A stretch of DNA of 64,000 nucleotides, from assembly GCA_019054805.1 (NCBI GenBank), contig JAHQIY010000001.1:7826501-7890500 (forward strand), read 5' to 3'. The notes beneath the pieces are model-generated. The model ran no database searches. It saw nothing but the letters and a program-made list of their open reading frames with translations, and was not told where the DNA came from. This stretch comes from Brachionus manjavacas. Its lineage: Eukaryota > Rotifera > Eurotatoria > Ploima > Brachionidae. Position numbers and translations under genes: made by a program. The first letter of the stretch is position 1. Each line of letters opens with the position of its first letter. This document shows positions 23,111 to 37,000 of this stretch, piece after piece.

Positions 23111-23689
23111 AATTTAAATCAATTTATTAAACTTTTTTTAATAAATCCACTACTGATTTTAGTGCTATCTCAGTCGAAACTTATCTTATCCCGATTTGAA
23201 ACTAGCAGCTTTCTTTATCACATTTTCTGACAATTTTTTCCAGTATGGTGTTGTGTAGTCAAGACAATTAGTTGTCCTAGCGGTTGTCAGCTGATTTTAG
23301 TTTTTTATTCAGGAGACGATCCTTAAACATTAGTAAGTTGTATTTTAGAAACATGTTAGCTAAACCTAATTTTAGACTAACACGAGCTAGTATTTATTCT
23401 TCATGGATGTTCTTTTATTCTGGGGTTTTGTTTTATAAAAAAAAACACTTATTCAATTCAAATAAAATCATTTAGCCAACAAGCTTAGTTCTTAATTTAT
23501 TGGGGAATAAATTAGTTATTGGCTTAAGCATAGGGACGCAAGTTGGACGTGTGCAAGATTGAACAGTATGGTAACACTTATCAAAAAGAAAGCATTTTTT
23601 TGCACTTACTGAAACTTTGAAAATATTTCTGATTTGGACAGGGAAGATATCCCAGGATTATCATTCTATTACCTTTCCGTGGTTTTTTA
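23111..23689. other. Spacer
   Basis: No gene seen. Slightly less AT-rich near 23160-23300 and 23500-23680, probably more degraded transposon sequence. Confidence 0.4.
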
Positions 23690-23932
23690 TTTAGTATTTA
23701 TGCTTGATATTTAATCTTCTAAAATGAACCACCAACATTTTTCAACATCATATTGCGATTCAACTCTTTCAAATACATAAATTGCCTTTTCAATAATTTT
23801 TGAATCATCTGCATACATTTAAATTTTTTGAAGTGTAATCTAGTAGATCATTAATGTAAAGAAAATAATAAACTGGACTTAAGACTGATTCTTGAGGAAC
23901 TCCAACGCTGTCAACAGGTTGTTAATTTAAAA
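23690..23932 (-). pseudogene. LINE reverse-transcriptase relic (GVPQ...YADD region)
   Basis: The minus strand reads DSVGVPQESVLSPVYYFLYI then NDLLDYTSKNLNV, and after a one-base frame change YADDSKIIEKA. These are the GVPQGS and YADD motifs of a non-LTR reverse transcriptase at the right spacing. Only about 240 bases survive. Confidence 0.65.
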
Positions 23933-25067
23933 TAGCTTTAATTTTTTTAGTTGACTTTCAAATGTTAAAGAATATTTTTAAAATTATAAATTATGTTAAG
24001 CCTTGTAAAATTAACCTTTTAAATAAAAAATAACAAATTTTACCAATTTAAACCCAAACCGAAAATTATAATCAATTTTTTTGATATTTTTTGGCTGCAT
24101 TTTAATCAAAAGCTAACAACAAATGAAAATAGCTATAATTCTTGAATAAAGAAAAAAAAATGCGAGTCTATTCATTATTTTTGATATTTTAAATTAAATT
24201 TTTTATTTTATTCATTCAAAAAATTCACTGAAAAAAAATTACAATAGCCTAAATAAAAATTCGATTCAACTCTTTCAAATAAGAATTAAAATCTAAATTT
24301 AAAATTCGCTATTATTCTTGGGAAATTTTTCAAATAACTCTATAGTTAAAAAAAATTTATGCTTTATTTAATCGAAATTTAAAATAAATCTTGATTAGAA
24401 ATTTCTAAAAAACTTTCAGATCTCGTTTTTTTTTATTTAACTAATTAATTAGATGTTTAAATTATCTTTTTAGAAATTTATTTGTGAAAATAATTTTAAT
24501 GAGTTGAAATAGTTACGAAAATGAAAATTAATTATGAATATTTGACAAAGATTAATGATAAGATATGTCAAACTTAATTTAATTGAAAAAAAATTTAAAA
24601 AAAATTCAAAATTTAACTCAAAGCAATAAAAATCTAGATATCCGCTAATGAAAAATTGAATAATATATCGTTCAAATAAACAAGATAAATTAAATTTGTC
24701 TCTACCTTTGTATCAAATGCTTTTGAATTATGCATACACCCTGAATTACCTCACGATTTAACTAGTTTTAATTCAATAATACTATTTATAATCTAAAATT
24801 CAACGAATTAATCACTATCCAAACCTAAATGACCCAAATTTATAAACGAGATATTTTCGCTTGGCTATATGAACTCGAGTTTTGTAAAATTTTCTTTATT
24901 TTTCTCATTTTTTTTAGAAAACTTATTATAAAAGTTTTATTTTTTTTCAAAATTTCTCATAATGCTATATTAATTAATTTTAAATTAGTAATTATAAAAG
25001 AAACACTAAAAACCATCCGAAATAATTTTTTTCAATGTTTTGATTCAAATGAAAAAACAAATTAAAA
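23933..25067. other. Upstream region of the otoferlin-like gene
   Basis: AT-rich, no gene. It should contain the promoter and 5' UTR of the ferlin gene. The open frame 24829-25065 ends directly before the ferlin start but is Phe/Ile/Lys low-complexity and is not supported. Confidence 0.5.
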
Positions 25068-28000
25068 ATGTCACTTATTGTCGAATTGGAAAGTGTTTAT
25101 AATGATCGAATTCAGAATAAAATACAGTGCCTGTGCAAGGTCATTTTCAAAAATTCGACTCAAATCAGGACTTTGGATGAAAATTCCTTAACAAAACAAT
25201 TAAAAAATGATGAATTTTTCCAAGAAGATGAAAAAAGTTCATTTTTGTCACAAAAAAGCCACGAAATCAGGTACAATTTGGGAACCGAAATAAAATCAGA
25301 CGATTTTTTAAGATTTGAATGTTTCAGACTTGGTAGAATTCATAAAAAGTAAAGCTTTCATTTAATTAAATTTTAATATCTTTAAAAATTTTTCCAAAAA
25401 ATTCAAATTTTAATTCAAAATTTATTTATTTTTTTGTTTTTAAGACCATTTGGTGTTTACACAATGCTTCTTGAGTCATTGACAAAAGGTGAAAAATGTT
25501 TTCAGATTGACGATTTTCTATCGGATCCAAAAACAAACAGTCTTCTTAAAGTAAATTTTATAATTTTTGAAAGAACTTAAATTTTTTCGATAAAGCTAAA
25601 AGTGGACTAATTTCTTATAAACCTACTGTGTGTAAATCAACCAGATTGATTCTTAAAAATTTTTTGATATTTTTTCCCATTTAACTAAATTATTTGTATT
25701 GCGCTAAAAATTAGAATTTTAATTATAATCTTTTAATAATAAAATCAGTTAATATTAATCATTTTGTCCATAAAGAGCTAATTATAAAAGAATTAATTTA
25801 TTAAGGTATGGTATAAACTGAATTAGATAAAAATGTTTTTAATATATATTTTTATTATGTTATAGAAACAAATAAAAACGATAAAGCTTTTTTAGCTGCT
25901 AGATAAAATATATATTTATTAAAAAAAATTAATTTTAAGTTTATTTTTTTATTTTTTTTGGCATCTTTTCACCTTCGCATGAATTATTGTTGAATCTTCT
26001 CTTGGTCTACCATTAAGACGCTTTTCATTCATAAGTGCTGTTGATTGAGTTTCTTCAACATGAGGCTCATCATTGTCAAATTATATGTTTCATCAATTAT
26101 TAATATGTGAAATTTTTTAACTGTTGATTGCGACATATAGATAATCCTCATATCTATCATTAATAATTGAATAACTAGTCCATCTGGTTGGAAATTCTAA
26201 GCACTCCAGAATATTTTTCGGTCTTCCAGGTCTTCTTTAAAAGGTTCTGTTACGTCGATGACATGATGATAAAAACTGCAACTTTAGTTAAAAAATACAA
26301 TAAACTGCAAAATTTAAATTTATTTTTTATTTCTATTTTAAATTATTAATGGGATTTTTATTTTATTAATTATTAGTCTTTAGATATTAAAAATCAAAAA
26401 TAAAACAAATTAAAAAATAACTATCTTCTATTTTTATCCACAAACTTACAAAGAAAATTTTTGACATTAAAAACACTCCATTAAAATTCACTCAGATTTA
26501 GCAGATTTTCGCTTTTTCATTTTAAGACCTAGTTTTAGACAAATAGAGCAAAAATTTAATCTTTTTTAATATTTTTTTCTTTCCTGTCGGAGGAAAATTT
26601 ATGTAGGTAATTTATTTTTTTATCTGTACCGAACTTATGCTCTTTCAGATTAAGAAATCAAAAAAGTAAAAATTGAATAGAAAAAAATAAAAGTAAAATA
26701 ATTAAAATTAAAATGTAAAAGAGAATCGATTAACTGAGATGAGTTTTGACAGGATTTAATTTAGATTATGCAAGAAAAAAATGGGGTCTAAGCTATAAAA
26801 CTGAAAAAAATTGTATTTAATTTTAAGAAATTCATCATTTCCGTTTTATCAATAAGTTTCCAAGTCTGAAAGAATTTTTTTTAAATTAATTTTTTATGCC
26901 TAGATTTTTCTTTACTTAAATAAAAGGGGATTTTTTTGGACATTACTGGTTCATCTATAATGAGTTTACCACGAGTCTCAGCTATGACAAATTTTATCTC
27001 TAAAATATTTTAGTAGATACTTTAATAAAAAAAATAATTTGAAATTTTATTTGATACAATTAGAAAAATTAATAAATGTTATGGATACCAAATCCGGCGT
27101 TTCATTTGTGACCGCTCAAATGACCCTACCATTGTATTAAGAAATAAAAAAAAATTGATTCAATTTTTTTAACTTTAACTCATAGAAGCTAATATCTAGC
27201 CAAGCTTATTTTTTTGGGTTATCATTTAATGGAAAGAAGCTATTTAGATATTTGATTTATCAAAAAATTTTAATCTTTTTTTAAAAAAGGAAAAAATAAT
27301 ATTTACATTGAAATATCGGCAACCAGTTGAAAAAAAAATTAATGAAGATCTTATTCAGGTAATTGAATTTGATGAAGAAAGAAATGGCAATTTGAATAAT
27401 ACATTGGATGTTGAGAGCGAAATACTAAATTTAGAGGAATTGGATTTTATGAATTTTTCTTCTGATTTAAAAAAATCCTCTTTGATACAAACAAGTCAAA
27501 CTCAAAATTTCCCACTCTCGCTGAAGAGTGCAATTGGCAAAGCAACTCTTTCACTTGCTCAAGTAGCCTATAATCCAAATTTTATTTTAAACGATGAAAT
27601 AATCAAAGATGAAGAATTTATAAATGAAATACTCAAGAACTTATCGGACTCAAAAGGACTTCGAATTAATAAAAATGTTTCACAACTAATTTGTAAGCGA
27701 CAGTCTAACCGGCTCACTAGTTGGCAGGTTCGAGTTAACTTAATAGAAATACGACATTTGCTGGGTACAAATAAAGAAGTCTATTGTGTCGTTTGCGTTG
27801 GTGACCAAGTGTTTAAATCAAACACTAAACCAATAGACAAACTAAAATTTTTCGAGGTTTTCACTACCAGATTAGATAATGTCAGAAGTTCAAAAGTATT
27901 TAGTCAAATAATTTCGATTTTAGTTTATTTCAAGCAATTTTTGAAATCTGACTTGTTAATAGGTGACGATTTTAAACTGTTAAATTTAGAAATTTTTTTA

Positions 28001-31000
28001 AAAATTAAAATCAGTTTATCTAAATTAGGAAAATTTGAGATTGATTTAGGAACGATTTATAATCAACCAAATCATGAATATTATCACAAATGGGGGAGTA
28101 TAATGCCAGATGACAATACTATGTCGGTCGGAAGCAGTGGAGGAAGTTATTCGTCAGTATCAAATCCAAAAGCTTATGTTAAATGCGACTTGATGGTTCA
28201 TGCAAAAGGAGATAAACCCATTGTATTATTTCTTTTAAACTTTTTAAAAATTAATAAATTTTTTGATAATAGAGCCATCCAAAAGATAATTCGGACAAAG
28301 AGGACGAAATAGATAAGTAACTAGATTCTAGGAAGAAAATTAATTGCAGAAAATTTTTTGGAATTTTGATTTTTGAAAATGAAAATTAGATGAATCTAAA
28401 AATTTTGCTGTGAAATTTTTAAAAAAGAATAATATAAAATTTAGCGTTATTTTGTTCAATTTGTAATTTAATAAATTTACTAAACTATCTTATCATCAAC
28501 AAATTGAGAATTTAGATTGATCTATATTTTCAAATTAAGATAAGGCTTATAAAATATATGTTTGAATTCAAGGAAATTTTAGTTACATATTTTCTTAAGT
28601 AACATGATTTTGCCGCATGGACTTGAGAACCCCAGAGTAATGATCGAGCTAAATGTTATTATTCATTCGGCAGATATTCTTATGAAATATCGGATCAACA
28701 AGTTTAATAGAATAAAAAAACAAATAATAAATTGGAAAAAAACTTTGAATTGGACAGCTGATGACGAAGATGTATTTACTTCAGATTTGCGAAACGGATC
28801 CTACACAGCTTTGAAAATGGAAAATGAAGAAAAATTTTCAGACTTTGACAGCCTGAATTTATTTGTTAGGATCACTTTTTGTGGAATAACTGTAAGTATG
28901 CACAATTTAAAAAAAATAATGCAAGTTTGGGATCCACGTGTCATATTTTTTACCTTTCTAATTTATAATGTGTTTGTAACAAAAAAGACTATTTTAATAA
29001 TAAGAAAAGGCTAGACTAAACAGGCATGCCGAGATTTCTTACGTGGAAGACATCTATGGTAGCCAAATGCACAGAAAACTAGAGACTTACAAGGTCTTTG
29101 TTTTTTAGCCCAAAAAATAAAAAATCGTAATTTTTATTTTAAAAATTATTTATTGCATATTTATCAAATGTTTTTCCATGGTGTGCATTTTACAGAAAAT
29201 TACAGAGTTTTTGCAGAGCTTAAAATTCGTTTGTGCGAATTTGTACAATATTGTACGGTTTGCAGAACCACATTTGTACAGTTAGAAAAAAAATTATAAC
29301 GCTTTTCATTTTTGTTATGAAATTTTTTAAAATTTCACTTTGCTATAAAGTTAAATAAAGTTTTAAAGAAATAGTTTTGTTTCAAATGAAACAGTAGTTT
29401 TAACAGTACAGTTTCACTTGAGAGGATCATTTGAGATTGTTTGATCATATGGTAGCAGCGCAAATTTTAACTTTTTTTTTTGAAAGATAATTTAGCAGTT
29501 TAGGACAGTTTCGAGTGGTTTCCTCTTTTCAGTCCTCTTATTAGTAATTTTTCGACTAAATAAAGTAAGGATGTTTCTTGGATTAAAAATTAAAAACTAA
29601 ATACTTTAATTAAAAAGAATAATTCACCTGTTAAAGCATATTATTCATGTCTAAAAGAGAAACACTATTTAAATTTAGAATGAGATATTGAATTGGATAA
29701 AAGTTTTTATTAATAGTTAAAAATTATTTAATCCAAAAGAAGGTTACCATTTTTTTAAGTAACTTTGTGTCGAAGCAGCTTATAAACAAACTAATAAAGA
29801 ATTAATATAAATTATGGGAAATAAATAAATTTTTACTCTTATTTACGTATTATTGTTTTGAAAAGAGACAAAAAAGGTCATATTTTTTTTAAATTTTTGT
29901 TTGTCCAAAAAATTTTTAGAAAAAATGTAAACAAAATTGACAATTCCCAAAATTCTAAAAAAAAATTAGAAATTTACACAAAAAAAAATTTATTTATAAT
30001 TTTATAAAATTTTATTATTTCAAAAAGGTTTAAGAAAGATACGGAAGTCAGAACTTTCTTACAGTTCAAAATTAAAAGAGATTAAAAATATTAATGTTTT
30101 GAATAAATTGAACGTTTTCGATTGTAATTATTCTGAATTTTTTCTATGATAGGATTGAGATTCAGAATATGCGGATCCAGCGGGTGTAAAGACTGTGGAG
30201 GTAGTATTTCTTGAGTTAAGTTTTAAGCACCATTCTTCGTAGAACGAATATATTTTATTAATTCCTTCCTGCATGATTAGTTTTTGTTTTTAATAATAAA
30301 ACTCATAAATGCTTAAGTCGTCAGTATATATAACGCTATTTTCTTTCAATTTTTCACTAAGGTCAGCGAAGTAAATTAATATTGATGATGAGATGTAGTT
30401 TTGTGGAACACCGGATTTGATGTCATAATTTTGTGAGAAGATTTCGTCATGTTTTACTTTGAATTTATCTTATATTAAATTCCTGATCCAGTTTATTAGA
30501 TAGACAGACATTTATGATCTTGTTTGATTTAAGTAAGAGTTCATCATGTCATGCCCGATCAAATGCTTTATCAATATCAAATAATACGGCTCCACGTTCA
30601 TTTTTTGAATTGAATGCTTTGATGACAGTATTTGTGAGTTTAAGAATTTTATCTTTTGTCGATTAGCCTTTCCTGATGGCTTCTTTCCAGTAGTCAGGTG
30701 GTATTCTATATTCAATAGATTCTATGATGACATTTTTAGCCGAGATAGGTAAATGATTAAAATTATTATATGAGATATTGGCTGGTCCACGTACACTGTC
30801 CTTCTTTAGACTTTTTAGACAATTATTATTAATATGTTACTCTTGAATAGTTTAATAAATTACTAAACTATTCAAGAGTAATTTCATCTTTTTTGACTTT
30901 TTTAGTTCTTAAAAATAAAAGTTTAATAAACTTAGCAAATTAATAATCAAATTGAATTGATTAATAATTCATTTTTGGTGCTTATATGATAAATGAAATG

Positions 31001-34000
31001 ACATTACTTATTAATTATTTACAAATAAAAAAATAAGTTAGTTACTTAGAATCAAATCTGAGACACTTTCAATAGAGAGCATTTTAGAAGATCTTAAATG
31101 TAAATAAATTTAATCATCTTTTCATGTAAAATATAAACAGAATTTTTTTTTGGTATTTTATTATATTTATGGTAAATATAACTTATTTATGGTACATAAG
31201 AAATAATTTTGGGAATTTAATTAAATTTGTAGTAAATAATAGTTAATGGTGATTAAAATCGATAAATTTCTATTAAAATAATGTTAAAAGCTACTATTAA
31301 AATGGAATTTTTTAATAAATTTTTTTCATTTTTTTCCATTTTATTTTAACTAGTTAAGCCCTTATTTACAAAAAAAATTATAAGATTCATTTATTCACAA
31401 ATAAATTAAATTACTATTTTTTAAAATTTAGAGAAGAACTTCATCAATAAAATCGACGACTAAGCCATTGTGGAATGAAAGTTTCAAATTTGTATATCTC
31501 TTTCCAAGTCTAATTCGCCTATTCCAGATAGAACTATGCAGCGAGGAGCCATTTGGTGATAAAGTGCTTGCCACTGAGTTTTTAAATATTGAAGAAATAT
31601 CTGACTATTCAGCCTGTGGATTCTATCCAACATTCGGTCCATCGAACATTGACATGTATTCTGAGCCTGGCAATCAAAGAATCAGATCAAATACTTTGAA
31701 CAGCTCGAATAGCGACTTGAGTAGCGTTACAGAAACGGTTCCTCAGAAGGCTTCCGACAATTTTAATTTAATAAACAAAAACTATGTACCAATAAATGGA
31801 TCAACACCAGGCGGAGGTGACTACGTTGCCAGATTACTTTTAAGGATTGAATCAGATAGTTTAAAAAACTCTAAACACCAAAGTGACTCATCCGATCTGA
31901 ATGAAAATATTCAAAAATACATTTTAGAAAATCAGAAAAAATTCACTCTTTTCGCAATGATAAGTGATGTGAATATGATAGATGCACGCTATCAAAGCGA
32001 TTTAAGTTTTCAACTCTGCATCGGTAACGATTTTCCTCTAATTGGTTCTATAAAAGTTTATTCATTTTTAAAATTAAAACAAGGCTCTAATGGTTATGAT
32101 GGGTTCTACAGAAACGATTCAGCAAGAGAAAATTTTTCCTCAAATTTGACAAAAAAACACAAGCCCCTTCGCCTTGGACCTAAAATGCCACTTTTTTTAC
32201 CATTTGAAAAAGTTAAGCCATGCATGACTCTCAATTTTTGCATAGAAGACCTCCGATACATTATGTTCCTGAAGAATTTTTTGCTAAAAACAATCAAAAT
32301 TTTGCTATCAAGTGCTTATAATCTGTTCAACCAAAATCAGGATCCCGAGAATTTCAAGAAATACAGATCAGAAATTCTTCGCATTATCAAATACATACAG
32401 CAAATTTTCCTCAAAAATAAATTTATGACTGATTTAGACGAAAAAAAAGCCCAAAGATTGGTCACTGATTTGGACAATACCATAAAATTAATAAAAGCTT
32501 TGCCTACAGATGAAAAGTCCGACAAATCGTTCCGTAAATTTGATTTAAATCGAATCATTGAATCAATAGCTAGAGTTAATAAGTATTTGAATGAGCCTCT
32601 AAGTTTGTTTCCTGATGTTAACTTGTGGCTATTGAGCAATAACGAGCCCATAGGCATTTGTACAATCAAGTCGAGTGACATAATATGGTCGGACAAAAGC
32701 CTTGAAAGAGGCATTATATGCAATCAGATGATTTACACCGACATCAAATCATTGAATCCAAAAGACTTTGAAAAACCTTCAAATGAAAATTTAGCACGAA
32801 TAAGATTTTATATGTGGCTAGGACTTGAAAATGAAATTGATAGTATATTCACCAATTTACCGCAAGGATACGGTCTAAGTGAAGATTTTTTCAACCAATT
32901 TAATCTTCCTACTCAAATATTTTTTAATAGTAAAATTAAAGAAGCAAAATTTTTTGTATTTTTTAAATTTTTGCCTTTAGAAAAATTGTCTTTCGAACTG
33001 ATAGCTAATATATACCAAGGTCGTGATCTGTTGGGTATGGACTCGACTGGACTATCTGATCCATATGTCAAAATAACTCTGGGTAATCAGTCGGTCTTTT
33101 CAAAACCGATCATTCAAACCAACAATCCAAAATGGAACGTTTCACTATGCATCCGGGAAATTTATTTGTATTTCGAGTTTGAGGGTGTTGTCAAAAATCC
33201 TCCAGAAATAGTTCTAGAAATATATGACCAGGACCTTGTAGGGGTAAATACTAAGCTAATTTAATCACCTTTTAGGTGAAAATAATAAAGATTTTGTGGA
33301 CAGGAAAATGAATTTATGGGCAAGTCGGCAATTAAACCAACTGTGCTTAGGAATTTTTTTAGTTCGCCAAAGCTAAAATGGCACAAAATTCATCTTGGCA
33401 ACGAGACAGTTGGAGATATTTTGGCATCTTTTGAGCTAGTGATGGTATTGCATAATTTTAGAAAAATACTTACTAATTTGACTCTAATTTAATAGCTAAC
33501 TGAAGAAAACAGTTCTCAAAGAGAGACCAGAACTGAAAGTATTCCATGGGAAATTGTTCCAACTATGAGTACCTACACTTTAGAAGTGAACTTTTTCCTT
33601 CTCATTTAATTTTGATTTAAATTAAAAATAAGATTGCGTTTTGGGGACTAAGGAATGTAAAACTTAACAATTCAGTTTTGTTCAGCCGTGAAAAAATCAA
33701 AATTTGTGTTCAAATTGGAGATCAGACATTTGAATCAAACAAGATAGAAAATTTTTTTTCAAATGACAATTTTTTAAATATATATCAAAAGCATTTGATA
33801 GTAATTTAAAAAATTAATTAAGCATTCAAAATTTAAAATTGATTTTAGGAGCTGCCTGTACAAGATGAATACAAGCCTCATTTGAACATCAAGTGTCTTT
33901 GTGAAAATTCAATCGGAAAAGAGCAATTGATCGGCTCATTTACAGTTAAAACGATTAATGACTTTTTCAAAGGTTTACCAGAATTAAGAGAAAAATACAA

Positions 34001-37000
34001 AAGCTGTAATTATTTTCTAGAAATTTTTAAATTTCACTTATTCTAAATAATAGCTAACGAGTATTTTTTGCCCGCACAACTTGTCTTGAGTCTTTATTAA
34101 AATTTTTAATTCGATCTAGTAAAAGAAAAAACAAAAGCTGAGAATTAAATTTTAAATATTTCCTTTTATATTGACCCTAAATAAGTGTTATATTCTTTAA
34201 ATAATCCCAGTGTGAAAAAAATCAGTTAACTTACTAAATCTTACACGGTTTTGTAAAAAATAAACAATTTAACAAAAAATTTAACTTTGGGCATTTCTTA
34301 ATTTCGAATCGTTTTAAAATAAACCATCAAATTTGTCATTCTTTTTTGAAATTTAAAATTCAAATATAAATTTTTCATTAAAGCATAAAATTAATTATGA
34401 AACTCAAATTATCTCTGTACAGTACATCCTAAAACTAACTTCATCGCTTTCTTTTCCTTCCTAAGTTTTAAACTTCCTCTTCTTTCCTCTAAGAAAGGAA
34501 GAGGAAAGGAAGAGGAAAGGAAGAGGAAAGGAAGAGGAAAGGAAGAGGAAAGGAAGAGGAAAGGAAGAGGAAAGGAAGAGGAAAGGAAGAGGAAAGGAAG
34601 AGGATGTGTCAGATCGGAGTCGTTGCTCAAAAAAGTACTGGAAAAGAAGATGAGTGCCTCCCCATTTTCGGACAGCTAAAAGGGACAATTTTATGCTCTT
34701 TTCAGTTTGTTAATTAACAACAGTTTTTGAAAAGAGGTGTATTTTGACTTTAATAACTTTTTTTTGATTTTTGATTTGATTTTTTATTCCGAAAAATGGG
34801 ATCTTAACTAAATCACACTAGAAAGCCCATTTAAGTCTTTATTTTATTCTATATTAATATTTTAGGCTTAATTTGATTTGCTTAGATTTAATTTTAGTAA
34901 TAAGCATTAATATTAAATGGGAAGATTTATCTGTGAAGATTGACTCTACAAAGGTTTAAAACTTAGTAATAAAAACAAAGACATTAACTATTATGTTCGA
35001 TAAAAGATTCAAAAAAAAAATGGTTTCTTCCTTTTTTTAAAATACTAAGATTCAAATTTAAAGGTTTTGAGGAATTCAACTCTGAGGCCAAAAAGTTGTT
35101 TTTTTGCTTGTTTATAATATTTATATAATTTCTTAATTTATCTTAATCTTTAATAAAAATTTTGCAAATTATACATTCAAAAATTTATTTAAATATAAGG
35201 TTCAGGAAATGCAAAACGTCCACGCTATCTTAGGATTCGATTCTCGACCTCGAATTCGTAATCTGCATATAAAGACTTCAAAAAACTTTATATTTTTCAA
35301 TTTTTTTAAAAATGCCTCATTTTGAACACTTTTTTTAAGAGAAATAAAACAGAAAATAAAAAAGAGTAAAATCTACGATTTGTTCAGAATTTGTATATCC
35401 CATTTGGGGGAGGGGGTCCTCTGGGACTAGATACAGAAAAACAAAAAAATGGGTAAAATTTCGGCTTTTTTTTGAAAAAATCTTGAGACTAAATTTTTTT
35501 TGGAAGAAAAGAAAATATTTTCTAGTAGGGAATTTTTTGCTCTACCAGATGGTATGTGATTTTTATATCTTTTGTATCTGTTTGCAAAAGATATTCCCAT
35601 CGGACCGAAGCATACTTTTGACAATTAAAAAACTCTTTGAGCCCCTGAAGCGGAATAAAAATTTTTCAACCCCCCCTAAAAATTGTCATTCTATGGTTTT
35701 TACATATGCAGTTTACGAATTTGAGGTTGAAAATCGAATTCTAAGATAGGACGTTTTGAGTTTCCTGAACCTAAGGTTCAACACCTTAATAAAAATCTTT
35801 TTAAAATATTAATTAAAAAAATTATAAAATTTTGTCAAATTAAATGATAAACTGTTTAAAAAGGAATCTTAATTTGAAAATTCTTATAGACATTTTTAAA
35901 ATTTTAATATCTAAAACCGTCAAAGGTGTCAGAAAGTTAACTAAAATTTTTTCACATTTGTTTTAAATATTAAGATATTAAATAATTATAGCAAAAACAA
36001 GCAGCTAAACACTATTAATGTGTAGCAAGCACCTAATAGTTAGAAAGCTAATTTCGATTAAATGGCTTACCATTCCACATATTTGTAAAAAATAAAGAAG
36101 TAAGCTATTCACCATTAATTTTATTCACTGTTACTATCACTAATTAATTCTTTTGTAGATTATTATAAATGAATCTAAAATAAAAATTTGGATTCGTAAA
36201 AAAAATCTTAAAAAATTCCTAGCTTCAAAGCATATATCATTATGGTTTACGTTGTTTTCACTGAAATGAGTTGTCTAGTTTAAAAAATTTAATCAAGTAA
36301 TTTCAGATACTAAAGATTTGAATTTTGTACAGTTAAAAAGTAGAGAAAAAAAGGTTATTATTTATTTTTTTAACTGTATCAAGCTAAAGCTCCTTCAAAT
36401 TAAGAAATAAAAATGTAAGAATAAAATTTATAAATAATAATAAGGTTGTAATTATACAATGGGGTCAATCATTTGATTAGAAACTCGCTTTGAATTCCTT
36501 TACCAGTATGACAATCAATATAACAGAATAAATCATTCCTGTCCTAATATACCTCTCACTCAATTAACAAAGTCGATTAGATATTGTTTGTAGTTTAAAT
36601 TCATTTAAATTTCGTGATATTTTAGTTTTAGAAATATTTTATTTTATTGATTTACTCAATTTTTTCTAAAATTTTGCATTCTGAATTGTCGTAAAAAAAT
36701 TGACAGAGACATAAATAAAATAAATCAATAAACAGTGCTGTATTATCTGTTTTTACCAGAAATTACGTTAAATTACTGAAAATAATTTTCATTAAAATTT
36801 TCCGATGAACGTATACCATCTTTTCTTTTCAAATATTTATCTTTTTTTTCACCTCACATAATTGGATTAGCTTGTCACAAAATAGAATAATTTACAAACA
36901 ACAAAAATTCCTAAAATTAACTAAAACCTTTAATTACTAATGCTTGATTTACCAAGTTTAATTTTTAATATTTAATTTTGAAATCATCTCGTGGTTTAGA

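Noticed and set aside
32050..32110. Possible tiny introns of 25-28 bases inside ferlin exon 7 (GTTTATTC...AACAAG and GTATTTTT...TTTAG near 32960)
   Set aside because: Their removal would break the frame, and they are shorter than any other intron in the window; the exon is open throughout.
32106..32723. Minus-strand frames inside 31432-33243
   Set aside because: Shadows of the large ferlin exon 7, whose plus-strand frame matches FerA/FerB and C2D motifs.
34605..34680. AGATCGGAG near the minisatellite, reminiscent of a sequencing adapter
   Set aside because: Only nine bases match and the flanking sequence does not continue as adapter; most likely coincidence.
34409..34688. Two long minus-strand frames rich in [11 protein letters not shown] repeats
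   Set aside because: They are translations of the 11-bp purine minisatellite in two frames; no start context, no flanking coding sequence, and they lie in a ferlin intron.
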